Origin: Candidatus Leucobacter sulfamidivorax
GTDB taxonomy: Bacteria > Actinomycetota > Actinomycetes > Actinomycetales > Microbacteriaceae
DNA length: 64,000 bases
Direction: 5' to 3'
Assembly: GCA_016771945.1 (NCBI GenBank)
Contig: QZLF01000001.1
Span: forward strand, 186,001-250,000
The notes under the pieces were generated by a model. That model was not told where the DNA came from. It saw only the letters and a program-made list of their open reading frames with translations, and did no database searches. Position 1 is the first letter of the stretch. Each line of letters starts with the position of its first letter. Shown piece after piece: positions 54,245 to 62,884 of the stretch. Both the position numbers and the translations under genes were made by a program.

Positions 54245-54264
54245 ACACCGGATAGGATCACCAT

Positions 54265-54597
54265 ATGCGAATCATGATCGTCGTTGCGGCACTTGCCCTC
54301 AGCCTCACAGCCTGCTCGTCGCCCGCGCCAGTCGTGGAGCGCGACGAGGAGTCTTTCATCGTCGCCATGGAGAGCTTCGGCGGGCCAGCTATCTCCATGT
54401 TCAGCGAGTCTGACCTCATCGAGGCCGGCGACTCGATGTGTGAAAGTGCCCGCGAGAGCGATCGTGCAATGAGCGAGGTCGGTGAGTCACTGAGGGAGTA
54501 TGCAATCAACGATCAGAACGCCAGCGATGACACGCTGACTTACCTGTCCGCGTTGATCGAATCGTCGTCGGCGTTTCTTTGCCCTGACCTCGCTTAG
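54265..54597 (+). CDS. Prophage lipoprotein (cargo/moron gene)
   Basis: 110 residues. Signal peptide with lipobox LTACSS (Cys 17), then an acidic Ser-rich mature part with two Cys (SMCESAR and FLCPDL), reminiscent of DUF732-like proteins. TAGGAT ends 6 nt before the ATG with no Shine-Dalgarno, so it is expressed from its own leaderless promoter in the lysogen. It may give superinfection exclusion, but that is inference. Confidence 0.7.
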   Translation: MRIMIVVAALALSLTACSSPAPVVERDEESFIVAMESFGGPAISMFSESDLIEAGDSMCESARESDRAMSEVGESLREYAINDQNASDDTLTYLSALIESSSAFLCPDLA

Positions 54598-54782
54598 CCG
54601 GCCCCGTGGTCTCCGGTGCGGACGGGGGTGTTCGCGCCGGCGAGCCCGCCAGTGACGAGCAGACCCGACCCGGACGTGATGAGCGCGACATCGCCGCGGA
54701 TCCCGCCGATCACGACGAGGGTCGCGCCGGCGATCGCCGCGATGATGTAGACGATGAAGCGGGCGAGAGCGGTGTAGTTCAT
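54594..54782 (-). CDS. Small two-helix phage membrane protein (holin-like)
   Basis: 62 residues with two hydrophobic helices (FIVYIIAAIAGATLVVIGGI; LITSGSGLLVTGGLAGA). The size and position after the lysin gene suggest a holin or a holin accessory protein. It overlaps the next-upstream gene by 4 nt (54779-54782). Confidence 0.65.
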   Translation of the reverse strand: MNYTALARFIVYIIAAIAGATLVVIGGIRGDVALITSGSGLLVTGGLAGANTPVRTGDHGAG

Positions 54783-55018
54783 GAGCTGGTGTCCTTTGCT
54801 GAATTCGGGGGTTTGGGAAGGTCCGGGGCGCCATCGCGGCGGTGCCGGTAGTACATGTCCGCGATGATCCGCGCCCACCACCACACGGCACGCCCGTCCG
54901 CCTCCAGGTGCGCGATCCGGCGCCAGAGGAGGCCCAGGATCACGCCCACGGCGGTCACCGCGGCGGCGCCGACGACGCCGAGCGCGGCGAACAGCGCGAC
55001 GAGGGTGGATTCGGTCAC
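54779..55018 (-). CDS. Small phage membrane protein (DUF2746-like)
   Basis: 79 residues. One N-terminal transmembrane helix (LFAALGVVGAAAVTAVGVILGLLW), then an amphipathic polar tail. Overlaps the lysin gene and the following small gene by 4 nt each. Second candidate holin component. Confidence 0.65.
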   Translation of the reverse strand: MTESTLVALFAALGVVGAAAVTAVGVILGLLWRRIAHLEADGRAVWWWARIIADMYYRHRRDGAPDLPKPPNSAKDTSS

Positions 55019-55728
55019 TGAGGGTCGGCTTTCAGGACGAGCCCGGCGAGGGCGTCGCGTGCGCCCTTCTCCGCGGCTTTCTCGATCACGGCCATGTCCA
55101 CGGTCCCGGCACCGCCCGCGAGCTGCTGCACGGCCGCCAGGAGCGCGGCCTGCTGCCCGATGAGCTGCGCGATCAGCTCCTGATTGTGCGCGACGATCGG
55201 GAGCACCCCGTACCGGAACGTGCGCACCTGCCCGTCGATCGTGGCGTGCCCGCCGTACCAGAGCCCCTGGTACGTGTTGCTGATTTCGTTTTCGGCCTTC
55301 GCTGACATTTCGTCTCCTATCGATGCGGTGAGGTAGGGCATGGGGTCCACGAAGCCGCCGGGCAGCTCCAGCTCGAAGTGCAGGTGATTTCCGGTCGCGG
55401 CGCCGGTCGCGCCTACGTACCCGATGAGCTGCCCGGCCTGCACTTCATCGCCGGCCTTGACCGCGTACGCGATCAGGTGCGCGTACCGGGTCGAGAACGC
55501 GGCGGACCCGATCTTGATCATGTTGCCGCCGGCGCCGGCCCCGCTCGGGTAGGCGTCCCACCACAGCGCGGTCACCCGCCCGGAGTGCGCGGCGTAGATC
55601 GGCGTCCACGCCGGCGCGGCGAAGTCCTGCCCGGTGTGGAAGTCGGTGGACCCGTCCGCCCAGGTGCGGCGCCCGAACGCATCGGTTCGGACCGAGCCCG
55701 GGCAGGGGTGAACGAGGCGGATCGACAT
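55015..55728 (-). CDS. Phage lysin with M23 peptidase domain
   Basis: 237 residues. M23/LytM zinc endopeptidase: HTGQDF (H, D ligands) and GNHLHFEL (HxH). The C-terminal ~80 residues form a helical region that may bind the wall. No signal peptide, consistent with holin-dependent release. ATG 55728 is used and overlaps the upstream stop by one base (TGATG). Confidence 0.88.
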   Translation of the reverse strand: MSIRLVHPCPGSVRTDAFGRRTWADGSTDFHTGQDFAAPAWTPIYAAHSGRVTALWWDAYPSGAGAGGNMIKIGSAAFSTRYAHLIAYAVKAGDEVQAGQLIGYVGATGAATGNHLHFELELPGGFVDPMPYLTASIGDEMSAKAENEISNTYQGLWYGGHATIDGQVRTFRYGVLPIVAHNQELIAQLIGQQAALLAAVQQLAGGAGTVDMAVIEKAAEKGARDALAGLVLKADPQ

Positions 55729-56234
55729 CAGACGCCCTTCACGACGCGCCACGCTATCGCGAGCGCGTAGCTCCCGGACACGGCCGCCATGTGCCTGACG
55801 GTGAGCTGCGTCTTGTCCGCGAGGCGGGTGATCGTCGCGATCGACGCCCAGGTGTAGGTGCCGCCGCCCGGGTCAATCTGGCTGGCCTGGATCGTCTCGT
55901 TCGCGGCGATCACGGTCGGCAGATCGAAGGTCACGGTTCTGCCGTAGATGCCGCCTGCTGCGGCGAGTGCGCCCGCGGCGGCCGAGACCGCGCCCTCGTG
56001 GCGGCGCCACGTACCGTCTGGGGCGGTGGACCAGAGCCGCCTGGTGCCGTCGGTGTCCTGCCAGTACGCGCCGGCCGGTGCCGGGTCGAGGGCGGCACGC
56101 TGCGCGCCCGTGCCGTGGAAGAACGCGCGCGCGTTGCTCTCGGCGGCCTGTGCGAGGTTGAGGAGGTCGGAGAACTCCACCTCGTCGTCATCCTCGTCGT
56201 ATCGGTAGGTGCCTGTGGTGTCGAGCTGTCCCAT
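55728..56234 (-). CDS. Phage minor tail / baseplate protein (unrecognised)
   Basis: 168 residues. An acidic N-terminal segment (YDEDDDEVEFSDLL), then a beta-rich C-terminal domain that begins near TWRRHEGAV. Located between the tail hub protein and the lysin, where baseplate or tail-fibre genes usually lie. No specific family assigned. ATG 56234 follows AAAGGGC. Confidence 0.6.
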   Translation of the reverse strand: MGQLDTTGTYRYDEDDDEVEFSDLLNLAQAAESNARAFFHGTGAQRAALDPAPAGAYWQDTDGTRRLWSTAPDGTWRRHEGAVSAAAGALAAAGGIYGRTVTFDLPTVIAANETIQASQIDPGGGTYTWASIATITRLADKTQLTVRHMAAVSGSYALAIAWRVVKGV

Positions 56235-56250
56235 GTTGGTGTGCCCTTTC

Positions 56251-57531
56251 TTAGCCGATGGTGATGTCGCGGAACTGCATGCTGGTCTCCGCGTCGGGGA
56301 TCGTGTGTGTGAGGGAGCGGATCGTGCCGTGCTGCTGCACACCGCCCGGGAGGATCTGGACCCGCTGCCCGGCGCCGAGCGGGAGTGCGAGGGTGGTCCG
56401 GGCGGTGCCGGTGCGGCCCCGCTGTTGGGAGCGGGTCACGAGCTGTTCGGCGGCGCCGGGCATGGTGCGGATCCCGGGGCGGGTCTCGTGCAGGATGCGC
56501 TGCGCGCCGGGCATCAGGTACACGTCGAAGCGTTGCGATGGGATCAGCTCGTCCGCGTCGGTGTACTCCACAATCGCGCCGTCGTAGTAGGCGTCTTTCA
56601 GATCGGTGACGGGCAGATACTCGATCAAATTGACGGCCTGGTCGAGGGGCTGCGGTGCGGTGCGGGTGGTGCGGGGCTCCAGCCGGTAGATGCCGTCCGC
56701 GGGCGTGTAGAGCTGCCACCCGACCGCCTCCAGCACCGGGTGCAGGAAATCCCAGGCCGTCATCCCGGGCTTCCATTCCGGGCCGGCGGCGATCGCCACG
56801 TCCGGGCCGGGCATAAGTTCGACGGTCACCCAGTCGCCGGCGCCGGCGGCGATGATCCCGAGCACTTCGGCGACGAGCGGGCGAAGCCGTGTGTGCGTGG
56901 ACTGGAGCACGCTGGCCGCGGTGTGCCGGTAGTCGTGGAGGCGCACGTCTTCGGACGCCAGCTCCAGCGTGATCGTGCCCTCGACCGTGTTCGGGGCGGT
57001 GCGGCGGGTGCGGAGCTGGTAGACGGTGCGCTCGGTCTCGGCCGGCAGATACGAGCCGCCCGGCACGCGGAGCGCCCGCGTGATCGCCGCCATGCTGCCG
57101 CCGACATCCGCGGTCACCGCGGCCGTGGCACCGCCCCAGAGCGCCGTCGCCTCGGCGAGTGGCAGGATCGGTTCGCCCGGGTTCCACGGCCGCGTGTGCG
57201 CCCGCGTGATCGCCTCGACGCTGCCGCCATGCTGCGCGGTGACCGCGGCGATGGATCCGGCATAGGCGGCGGTGAGGTCCGCGAGCGAGAGCCCGGGTCC
57301 GTACCGGGTTTCCAGCTCCAGCAGCAGGTAGTCGCCTTGCAGCTTCCAGATGTTCGGCGGCACGGGCGGGTAGAGGTCGAGCGTGGCCGGGATCGTGACC
57401 TCGCCCTGGATCCTGGGCGACCACTCCTCATCCTCGGAGACGCGCGCGGTGATGGGCTCGCCGAGCCCGGCCCTGGTGATGCGTTGCAGGATCCGCGCGC
57501 GAACCTCGCGGATCGGGACGACCTCGCTCAT
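56251..57531 (-). CDS. Phage tail protein with internal 29-residue duplication
   Basis: 426 residues. Similar in arrangement to the ReqiPepy6 Gp37-like/tail hub proteins of actinophages. Two tandem copies of a 29-residue unit lie at about 83-111 (LADLTAAYAGSIAAVTAQ...) and 125-153 (LAEATALWGGATAAVTAD...), 18 of 29 identical. The rest is beta-rich. It is the second gene after the tape measure gene. Confidence 0.65.
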   Translation of the reverse strand: MSEVVPIREVRARILQRITRAGLGEPITARVSEDEEWSPRIQGEVTIPATLDLYPPVPPNIWKLQGDYLLLELETRYGPGLSLADLTAAYAGSIAAVTAQHGGSVEAITRAHTRPWNPGEPILPLAEATALWGGATAAVTADVGGSMAAITRALRVPGGSYLPAETERTVYQLRTRRTAPNTVEGTITLELASEDVRLHDYRHTAASVLQSTHTRLRPLVAEVLGIIAAGAGDWVTVELMPGPDVAIAAGPEWKPGMTAWDFLHPVLEAVGWQLYTPADGIYRLEPRTTRTAPQPLDQAVNLIEYLPVTDLKDAYYDGAIVEYTDADELIPSQRFDVYLMPGAQRILHETRPGIRTMPGAAEQLVTRSQQRGRTGTARTTLALPLGAGQRVQILPGGVQQHGTIRSLTHTIPDAETSMQFRDITIG

Positions 57532-57884
57532 GGCGCACCGATCTCCTGAACCTCAGCCGAGACGATCCACACGGCCGCGGTCTCCTTGTCCAGCTCGCGG
57601 CGGATATCGCCGACGACGACGTACTGCATCGAGTGCGTGGGCCGGCCGTCCTCGGTGATCGTGATCACGGCCGTGCCGGTGTGCATGGTCTCGCACGCGA
57701 CCGACGCGGCCTCGTCGTCGAACAGCAGCGCGACCCGGACGCGGCGCGGGCCGGCCGGCGCGAGCGTGATCGCCTGTGCACCGGACACGAGCGTGTGCGT
57801 CCTCGTGCCGGCCTGGCGGGTGGACTCGTAGTCCATCCAGATGACCGGGTGGAGGGTGGTGGTGCCGTCGCTGATCGTGGTCAC
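57528..57884 (-). CDS. Small phage tail protein after tape measure
   Basis: 118 residues, GTG start overlapping the tape measure stop (GTGA), stop overlapping the next gene by 4 nt. Beta-rich (LVSGAQAITLAPAGPRRVRVALLF). Position fits a distal tail or minor tail protein. No family assigned. Confidence 0.65.
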   Translation of the reverse strand: MTTISDGTTTLHPVIWMDYESTRQAGTRTHTLVSGAQAITLAPAGPRRVRVALLFDDEAASVACETMHTGTAVITITEDGRPTHSMQYVVVGDIRRELDKETAAVWIVSAEVQEIGAP

Positions 57885-59440
57885 GGGAGGGGCCTTCCTT
57901 CGCGGTCGACGGCGTGGAACGTAACGTAGACATCCCGCTGCTGGTTGACCCAGTTGTTCAGGATCGTGTTGGCGGTGCCGGTGTTCACCACGGCCTCGAC
58001 GGCGGCCGTTCGCCGGCGAGACGTGAAGTCGTCGAGCTGGAGGGTCGCGTGCTTCGTGTCGGCCTCGGCCGTGATGCGGGCGGTCTGCGGGGCCACGAGC
58101 GCCGCGAAGCGCTCGCCGGCGGTCTCGGTCTCGGCCACGGCCGTGACGGTCTGGTTGATCGGGGAGCCGTCGACGATCGCCTGCCCGCCGTCGAGCATGG
58201 ATCGCACCTGCGAGGCGTACTCGGCGCCCATGCCGGAATCGAGGATGGACTGGAGCATCGGGGCGAAGTCGACGCCCTGGTCGAGGATCGCCTGTACCTC
58301 GTCGTGTGAGAGCCCGAATTCGGTGGCGAGCTGCTGCACGTTCGTGTTGAAGTTCGCCGTGGCGTCGCGGCGGGCCTGCATCGCGGTGATGTACCCGGCC
58401 GGGTCCAGCGCCCCGGTCTCCTTGTCCTGGTACTCGTCCCACGAGCCCATCACCTCGTCAAGCTCGCCCTGGAGGGTGCGCATCTGCTCGGCGCGGGCCG
58501 CGGCGGAGGCCAGGCCGGTCTCGTTGAACAGGCGTGCTTCCGCTGCGGCTTCGGCTTGTGCATCGGCGAGGTCGCGGAGGCCCTGGGATACTTCCGCGGT
58601 CGCCACGTACTGCTCGCCGGCGGCGAGCACCGATTCTGTGGATGACTGCTGCGCAGCGAGCTGCGCGTCACGCGCCGCCTCGGCTGCCTCGTCGCTCTTC
58701 TCGATGAATGCGTTGAGGTCGCCGCCGGCGCCGGCGTAGGCAAGGGCGAGATCCCGGAACTCGACGCCCGATAGCTCGGCTTCCCGGCGGAGCTTCGATA
58801 GCGATATCGCGTTCTCGTCCGTGGGTGCGACCATGTCCATGAGGCGGTCTGCGACGGCGTCGAGCGCGTCGGCGCCTTCCCCGCCAGTCTCGATGAGCAC
58901 CTGGGCGAGCTCCTGCACCCGCTCCCGGAATTCCTGTTCGGCTTTCTCGGCGTCCTCGAAACCCTTCATCATGAGCCCGATGCCGATCGCGCCGGCGACG
59001 CCCGCGGCAGCGCCGAGCGGGCCGAGATTCGACACCACTCCACCGAATGTGTCTTGCACCACCTGGGCGATATCGGAGGCGTCGCCGCGGAAGCTGGAGA
59101 CGGTTTCGGAGAGGTTTTGCAGGGCTTCGTCTTTGAACTCGGCCGTGGCCTCGGCGGCGCGGTCGGTGCCGGCTTTCACGCCGTCGCCGATGTCGCGGCC
59201 TCCGCGGCCGGCCTCGCGCACTTTCTTGTTGAGCTCGTCATATTCGCGGGCGAGCTTCTCGGTATCCTTCTGCGCGTCGCGCATCGAGTCTTCGAGCTGC
59301 TCCCCGGCCCGATCACCGTCTTTCTTGACGTCCTGGAGCACGTCCGAAACGTCTTCCAGCGGCTCGATCACGCCGCGCTTGATGCCGTTCAGGAAGTCTT
59401 TCGTGTCGGACGCGACGGAGAGGGATACGCCCTTGGCCAT
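57881..59440 (-). CDS. Phage tail tape measure protein
   Basis: 519 residues, mostly helical with coiled-coil stretches and a Gly/Ala-rich hydrophobic patch (GPLGAAAGVAGAIGIGLMMKG, about 140-160). This is short for a tape measure, implying a tail of roughly 75-80 nm if ~0.15 nm per residue holds. No slippery-frameshift chaperone pair is visible upstream. Confidence 0.85.
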   Translation of the reverse strand: MAKGVSLSVASDTKDFLNGIKRGVIEPLEDVSDVLQDVKKDGDRAGEQLEDSMRDAQKDTEKLAREYDELNKKVREAGRGGRDIGDGVKAGTDRAAEATAEFKDEALQNLSETVSSFRGDASDIAQVVQDTFGGVVSNLGPLGAAAGVAGAIGIGLMMKGFEDAEKAEQEFRERVQELAQVLIETGGEGADALDAVADRLMDMVAPTDENAISLSKLRREAELSGVEFRDLALAYAGAGGDLNAFIEKSDEAAEAARDAQLAAQQSSTESVLAAGEQYVATAEVSQGLRDLADAQAEAAAEARLFNETGLASAAARAEQMRTLQGELDEVMGSWDEYQDKETGALDPAGYITAMQARRDATANFNTNVQQLATEFGLSHDEVQAILDQGVDFAPMLQSILDSGMGAEYASQVRSMLDGGQAIVDGSPINQTVTAVAETETAGERFAALVAPQTARITAEADTKHATLQLDDFTSRRRTAAVEAVVNTGTANTILNNWVNQQRDVYVTFHAVDREGRPLP

Positions 59441-59443
59441 GGG

Positions 59444-59950
59444 TTACCTACTCTCGAATGCTTCGTGAAGGGTGCGGGCCGCGGTCTGCGCCCACAGGGA
59501 CGCGATGCGGGGAATGATGCTGGCCGCTGCCGGGTACGCGACGTAGCCGCGACGGTTCCGGGGGCGGAGCTGTCGGGTAGTGCGACGGTCATGCACCGGG
59601 TACCGGGTCGAGCCCCGCCGCCCCTCGTAGCTTTTGCGCTGATCCCGCGGTGCTCCGAACTCGACCGCCCACCACATGTCTGAGGGCTTCACGCCGCCGC
59701 GGAGCGCCTTCCCGATGTGGGCGGCTTTCAGGGTGACGTTCTGGTCCGACACGAGCGCCCGAGCGGTGCTCCCGAGTACCCGGTGCTCCAGCCGGGTGGC
59801 AGCGTGCTCGGTCACGGCACGCTGCCACTCCGGGAGGACCATCTGCCGGGTGTGCTGACGGATCTGCTTGCGCAGCTCCCGGTCTACCTGCTTGGTCGCG
59901 AGGATGACCGCCTGGAGCTGCTGCGAGGAATGAACCGAGATCCGCAGCAC
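59444..59950 (-). CDS. HK97 gp10-like/minor capsid-tail junction protein
   Basis: 168 residues: MLRISVHSSQQLQAVILATKQVDREL and LPEWQRAVTEHAATRLEHRVL are typical of the HK97 gp10/minor head-tail joining family. It sits between the tail tube and tape measure genes, where many siphophages carry tail assembly chaperones instead. Confidence 0.7.
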   Translation of the reverse strand: MLRISVHSSQQLQAVILATKQVDRELRKQIRQHTRQMVLPEWQRAVTEHAATRLEHRVLGSTARALVSDQNVTLKAAHIGKALRGGVKPSDMWWAVEFGAPRDQRKSYEGRRGSTRYPVHDRRTTRQLRPRNRRGYVAYPAAASIIPRIASLWAQTAARTLHEAFESR

Positions 59951-59959
59951 GACCGGCCC

Positions 59960-60415
59960 CTACTCTTCGGGCTCTTCGGGGGTGCCGGCGGCGAACACCG
60001 GCTTGCCGACGACCCCGCACTGCGCGGTCGCGGTGCCGTACTGGCCGACGTCGCCGCCGATCTGCCCGGACACGAGGATCAGCCCGTCGAGGGTGAACTT
60101 CGGGCCGGTCTCCAGCGGCCAGAACTCCACATCCTCGAACGTCTCGCCCTCGTGGTTGAGGAGGAAGATCGACAGCGAATCCTCGGTGGTCCAGTCCTGC
60201 GCGTAGTTCAGGCCGCACGTCCACGTCGCTTCGGTCGCGTCGGAGAACTTCGCCTCGGGCGACGCGCCCTGCCAGGTCTGAATCGAGGAGGACGGGGTGA
60301 GGACCACGCCGGAGCAGTGCGCGGCGTAGTCGGTGCCGTCGGTGCTGGCGCCGGGGATGATGACCTTGTAGTTCTTGAAAACGCGGGGCCGCACGGTCTT
60401 CTTGACGATGGGCAT
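59960..60415 (-). CDS. Major tail (tube) protein
   Basis: 151 residues, beta-rich with an N-terminal IVKKTVRPRVFKNYKVIIPG, two Cys residues and an acidic C-terminal EEPEE tail. Size and position, after the connectors and before the tape measure, match phage tail tube proteins. Confidence 0.8.
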   Translation of the reverse strand: MPIVKKTVRPRVFKNYKVIIPGASTDGTDYAAHCSGVVLTPSSSIQTWQGASPEAKFSDATEATWTCGLNYAQDWTTEDSLSIFLLNHEGETFEDVEFWPLETGPKFTLDGLILVSGQIGGDVGQYGTATAQCGVVGKPVFAAGTPEEPEE

Positions 60416-60432
60416 GGGGTTCCTTCTTTCTG

Positions 60433-60810
60433 TCAGTTCTTCTCGGTGACGGCCTTCACCGTCACGTCGTATCCCAGGTGCCGCTCGCCGTAGAGCACCT
60501 TGCGGGCGTTCTCCCAGTCGAGCCAGTCGATCCCGTCGATCGCGTGCAGCAGATCTGCCACGGCCGCGTCCAGGTCGTCCTCGGCTTTGTTCGGGGTGGT
60601 GAGCGCGGTCACGACGGTCACGGTGAACGTCGCGAGGTGCGCGCCGGCGGGCGCTTCGGGCAGCTTCTCGATCTCCATGAGCGAGAGCTGCACGAACCGG
60701 GCATCGGGGACGTCCACGTTGCGGCTGTTCGGGATCACCTTGTAGCCGGGCAGGTGCGGGGTGAGCGCGTCCTGGAGCTGCTTCCTGACGGATACGGCCA
60801 CGACGATCAC
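60433..60810 (-). CDS. Tail terminator/completion-like protein
   Basis: 125 residues, GTG start overlapping the upstream stop by 4 nt. KQLQDALTPHLPGYKVIPNSRN and LDAAVADLLHAIDGIDWLDW resemble minor tail/tail completion (gpU-like, DUF3168-type) proteins. No clear active site. Confidence 0.65.
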   Translation of the reverse strand: MIVVAVSVRKQLQDALTPHLPGYKVIPNSRNVDVPDARFVQLSLMEIEKLPEAPAGAHLATFTVTVVTALTTPNKAEDDLDAAVADLLHAIDGIDWLDWENARKVLYGERHLGYDVTVKAVTEKN

Positions 60811-61160
60811 CCCACCACCGGGACGGCCCGCTTGGGGCGCAGGAGCTGCTTGACGTGCCAGTCGAGCGGGTGGGTGCTCATCGTGAACTCGCCCTCGCCG
60901 AACTCGCCGCCCGGGGACACGATGCCGGCGTTCCACATGTTCCGGGTGTGGGTGAGCTGCGCCCGGCGCAGCGCCTCCCACCCGGGCCGCTCCGGGTCGC
61001 CCACGACGGGCGCGTACGCCTCGACGGCCTCGGCCGCGGCGGTCAGCAGCTCGGTGAGCTGCGCCTCGTCGGACGGGGCGTCGAGCCACCGGTCACGCGC
61101 CTCTTCGGACGTGAGCCACGCTGCGGGCGTGACCGGTGGCTCTGCGGGCTCCTCGGGCAT
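60807..61160 (-). CDS. Head-tail connector protein
   Basis: 117 residues; WLTSEEARDRWLDAPSDEAQLTELLTAAAEAVEAYAP is the gp6-like connector pattern. Located between capsid and tail genes. Two-nt gap to the capsid stop on the same strand. Confidence 0.75.
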   Translation of the reverse strand: MPEEPAEPPVTPAAWLTSEEARDRWLDAPSDEAQLTELLTAAAEAVEAYAPVVGDPERPGWEALRRAQLTHTRNMWNAGIVSPGGEFGEGEFTMSTHPLDWHVKQLLRPKRAVPVVG

Positions 61161-61162
61161 GA

Positions 61163-62878
61163 TCAGCCGCCGACGGTCGGGGCGGTGCCGATGAGCACGA
61201 ACGACTCGGGGCGGACCTCGAAGGTCTGGAGGTAGCCGTGGGTGGCGCGGTCCACGCCGCCTTTCGCGATCTCCAGCGCGTCGATCGTGAACGGCACGGC
61301 GCCGAGCTCGTCGAACTCCACGCCGCGCTTCGCGCCGACGATCACGGCCGGGGTGTCTTCCTCGACCACTGGGTCATCATCGGCGTCGACGAACGCGGCG
61401 TCATCGGCCTCGACCACGTACACCTTGCCGGCGTCGACGGTGCCGGTGCGCTCGGTCGTGATGTCGAACGACACGAACTCGGGCACCTTCTCGTGCGGGG
61501 TGTACAGCAGCTGCTCGTACGCCACGGAGTTCACGATTGCGAAGGTCGGGGTGTCCTTCGCGCGCTTCACGGCGAGGACGCCCTGGATGACCTGCCCCAT
61601 CGCGTCGGAGTACTCGGACGGGTAGGTGGACGGGGCGATCGGGGCGCCGGCCATCTTCACGAACGTGGCCAGGGCCTTCTCGTCGGACCAGATCGCGTAG
61701 TCCTCGGCGATGAGCCGGAACATGGCCTCGATCAGCTCGGCGCCGCCGGGCAGGTCGAAGAACTCGCGGGCGAGGTCGCCGGCGAACGCCCACCGGGCGA
61801 GGGTCGATCCGAGCTTGTCGGTGTGGCTGGTGCCGGTCGGCAGCTCGGTCTTGTTGCCGGTCCAGTCGCCGCCCAGCGCGGTCTTCGGGGATGCCTTGGT
61901 GCCGCGGCCGATCTTGAAGCCGGACTTGCCCGCGGCGGTGATGTTCGTCCCCAGGGTGCCCTGGTTGATGTACTTCCGCTCGTAGGTGGTGCCCTGCCAC
62001 ACCTGGCCGACCCAGTTCTCCTGGAGCACGCCGGTGCCGGGGAGGGCGCCGGTGCCGGAGATCTTCGTGTCGGTCAGCGCGGCGAGCAGGGTGAGGGCTT
62101 CCTGGTCGCCGGCGCGGGCCGCGGCGACGGTCGCGTACAGGGTGGGCAGCTCCATCTGCTGCTTGGGCCGCTCCTGGGTGCGGGCGCGCGGGGCCGGCGC
62201 GGGGCCGCGCTTGGCGGCGAGGGTGCTGGTCATGGGTTCTTCCTCCTGATCTTCGGGGTTGTCTGCGTCGTCGGGCTCGGTGATCTCCTCGACGATGGTC
62301 GTGGTCGTGGTCGTGGTGTCGCCGTCGGTCTCGGTCTCGGTGTCGATCACCATGCGCCAGAGGTTGCCGTTCTCGTCGACGTATTCGGTCTCCTCGTGCG
62401 TCGTCTCCGGCTCCTCGTCGCCGGCCTCGTCTTCGGTGTCGGCGGCAGCGGCCAGCAGCGTCGCGGACGGGAACGCGGGCGCCTCCACGAGGGCGGAGGC
62501 GAACAGCTTGCCGCCGGTGGCCTTGCCGTTCTTGATGCCGACGCCTGCGACCTCCACGGACAGGTGCTTGCGCTTACCCGTCTTGATATCGTTCAGCGCG
62601 GCGTCACCCTCGGGGGTCTCGGCGATCTTGAACGAGGCGTAGAGGCCGTCCGGCTGCTCCTCGAACTGGATCGGCGCGCCCACGACCTCCTCCCGCTTGT
62701 GGTCGATGTTCAGCGACATGCCAGTGAGATCGGCGGGCACCTTCACCACGCCGGGGTCGTAGCTGAACATGCCGAGATTCGATCGGCACTCCTCGCGGTA
62801 GGGCAGCAGCAGGCCGCGCACCACGCGATCCTCCCGGGATGCGGTGAGCGTGCCGCCGTCGATGGTGATGTCAGGCAT
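61163..62878 (-). CDS. Prohead protease-major capsid fusion protein
   Basis: 571 residues. N-terminal ~150: S78-like prohead protease with H60 (NIDHKRE) and S107 (HLSVEV). About 150-215: an acidic Thr-rich linker (TTTTTTIVEE). From about residue 216: HK97-fold capsid. An internal ATG at 62233 has AGGAGG 9 nt upstream, so the capsid alone (~356 residues) is probably also made. Confidence 0.9.
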   Translation of the reverse strand: MPDITIDGGTLTASREDRVVRGLLLPYREECRSNLGMFSYDPGVVKVPADLTGMSLNIDHKREEVVGAPIQFEEQPDGLYASFKIAETPEGDAALNDIKTGKRKHLSVEVAGVGIKNGKATGGKLFASALVEAPAFPSATLLAAAADTEDEAGDEEPETTHEETEYVDENGNLWRMVIDTETETDGDTTTTTTTIVEEITEPDDADNPEDQEEEPMTSTLAAKRGPAPAPRARTQERPKQQMELPTLYATVAAARAGDQEALTLLAALTDTKISGTGALPGTGVLQENWVGQVWQGTTYERKYINQGTLGTNITAAGKSGFKIGRGTKASPKTALGGDWTGNKTELPTGTSHTDKLGSTLARWAFAGDLAREFFDLPGGAELIEAMFRLIAEDYAIWSDEKALATFVKMAGAPIAPSTYPSEYSDAMGQVIQGVLAVKRAKDTPTFAIVNSVAYEQLLYTPHEKVPEFVSFDITTERTGTVDAGKVYVVEADDAAFVDADDDPVVEEDTPAVIVGAKRGVEFDELGAVPFTIDALEIAKGGVDRATHGYLQTFEVRPESFVLIGTAPTVGG

Positions 62879-62884
62879 ATGGGA

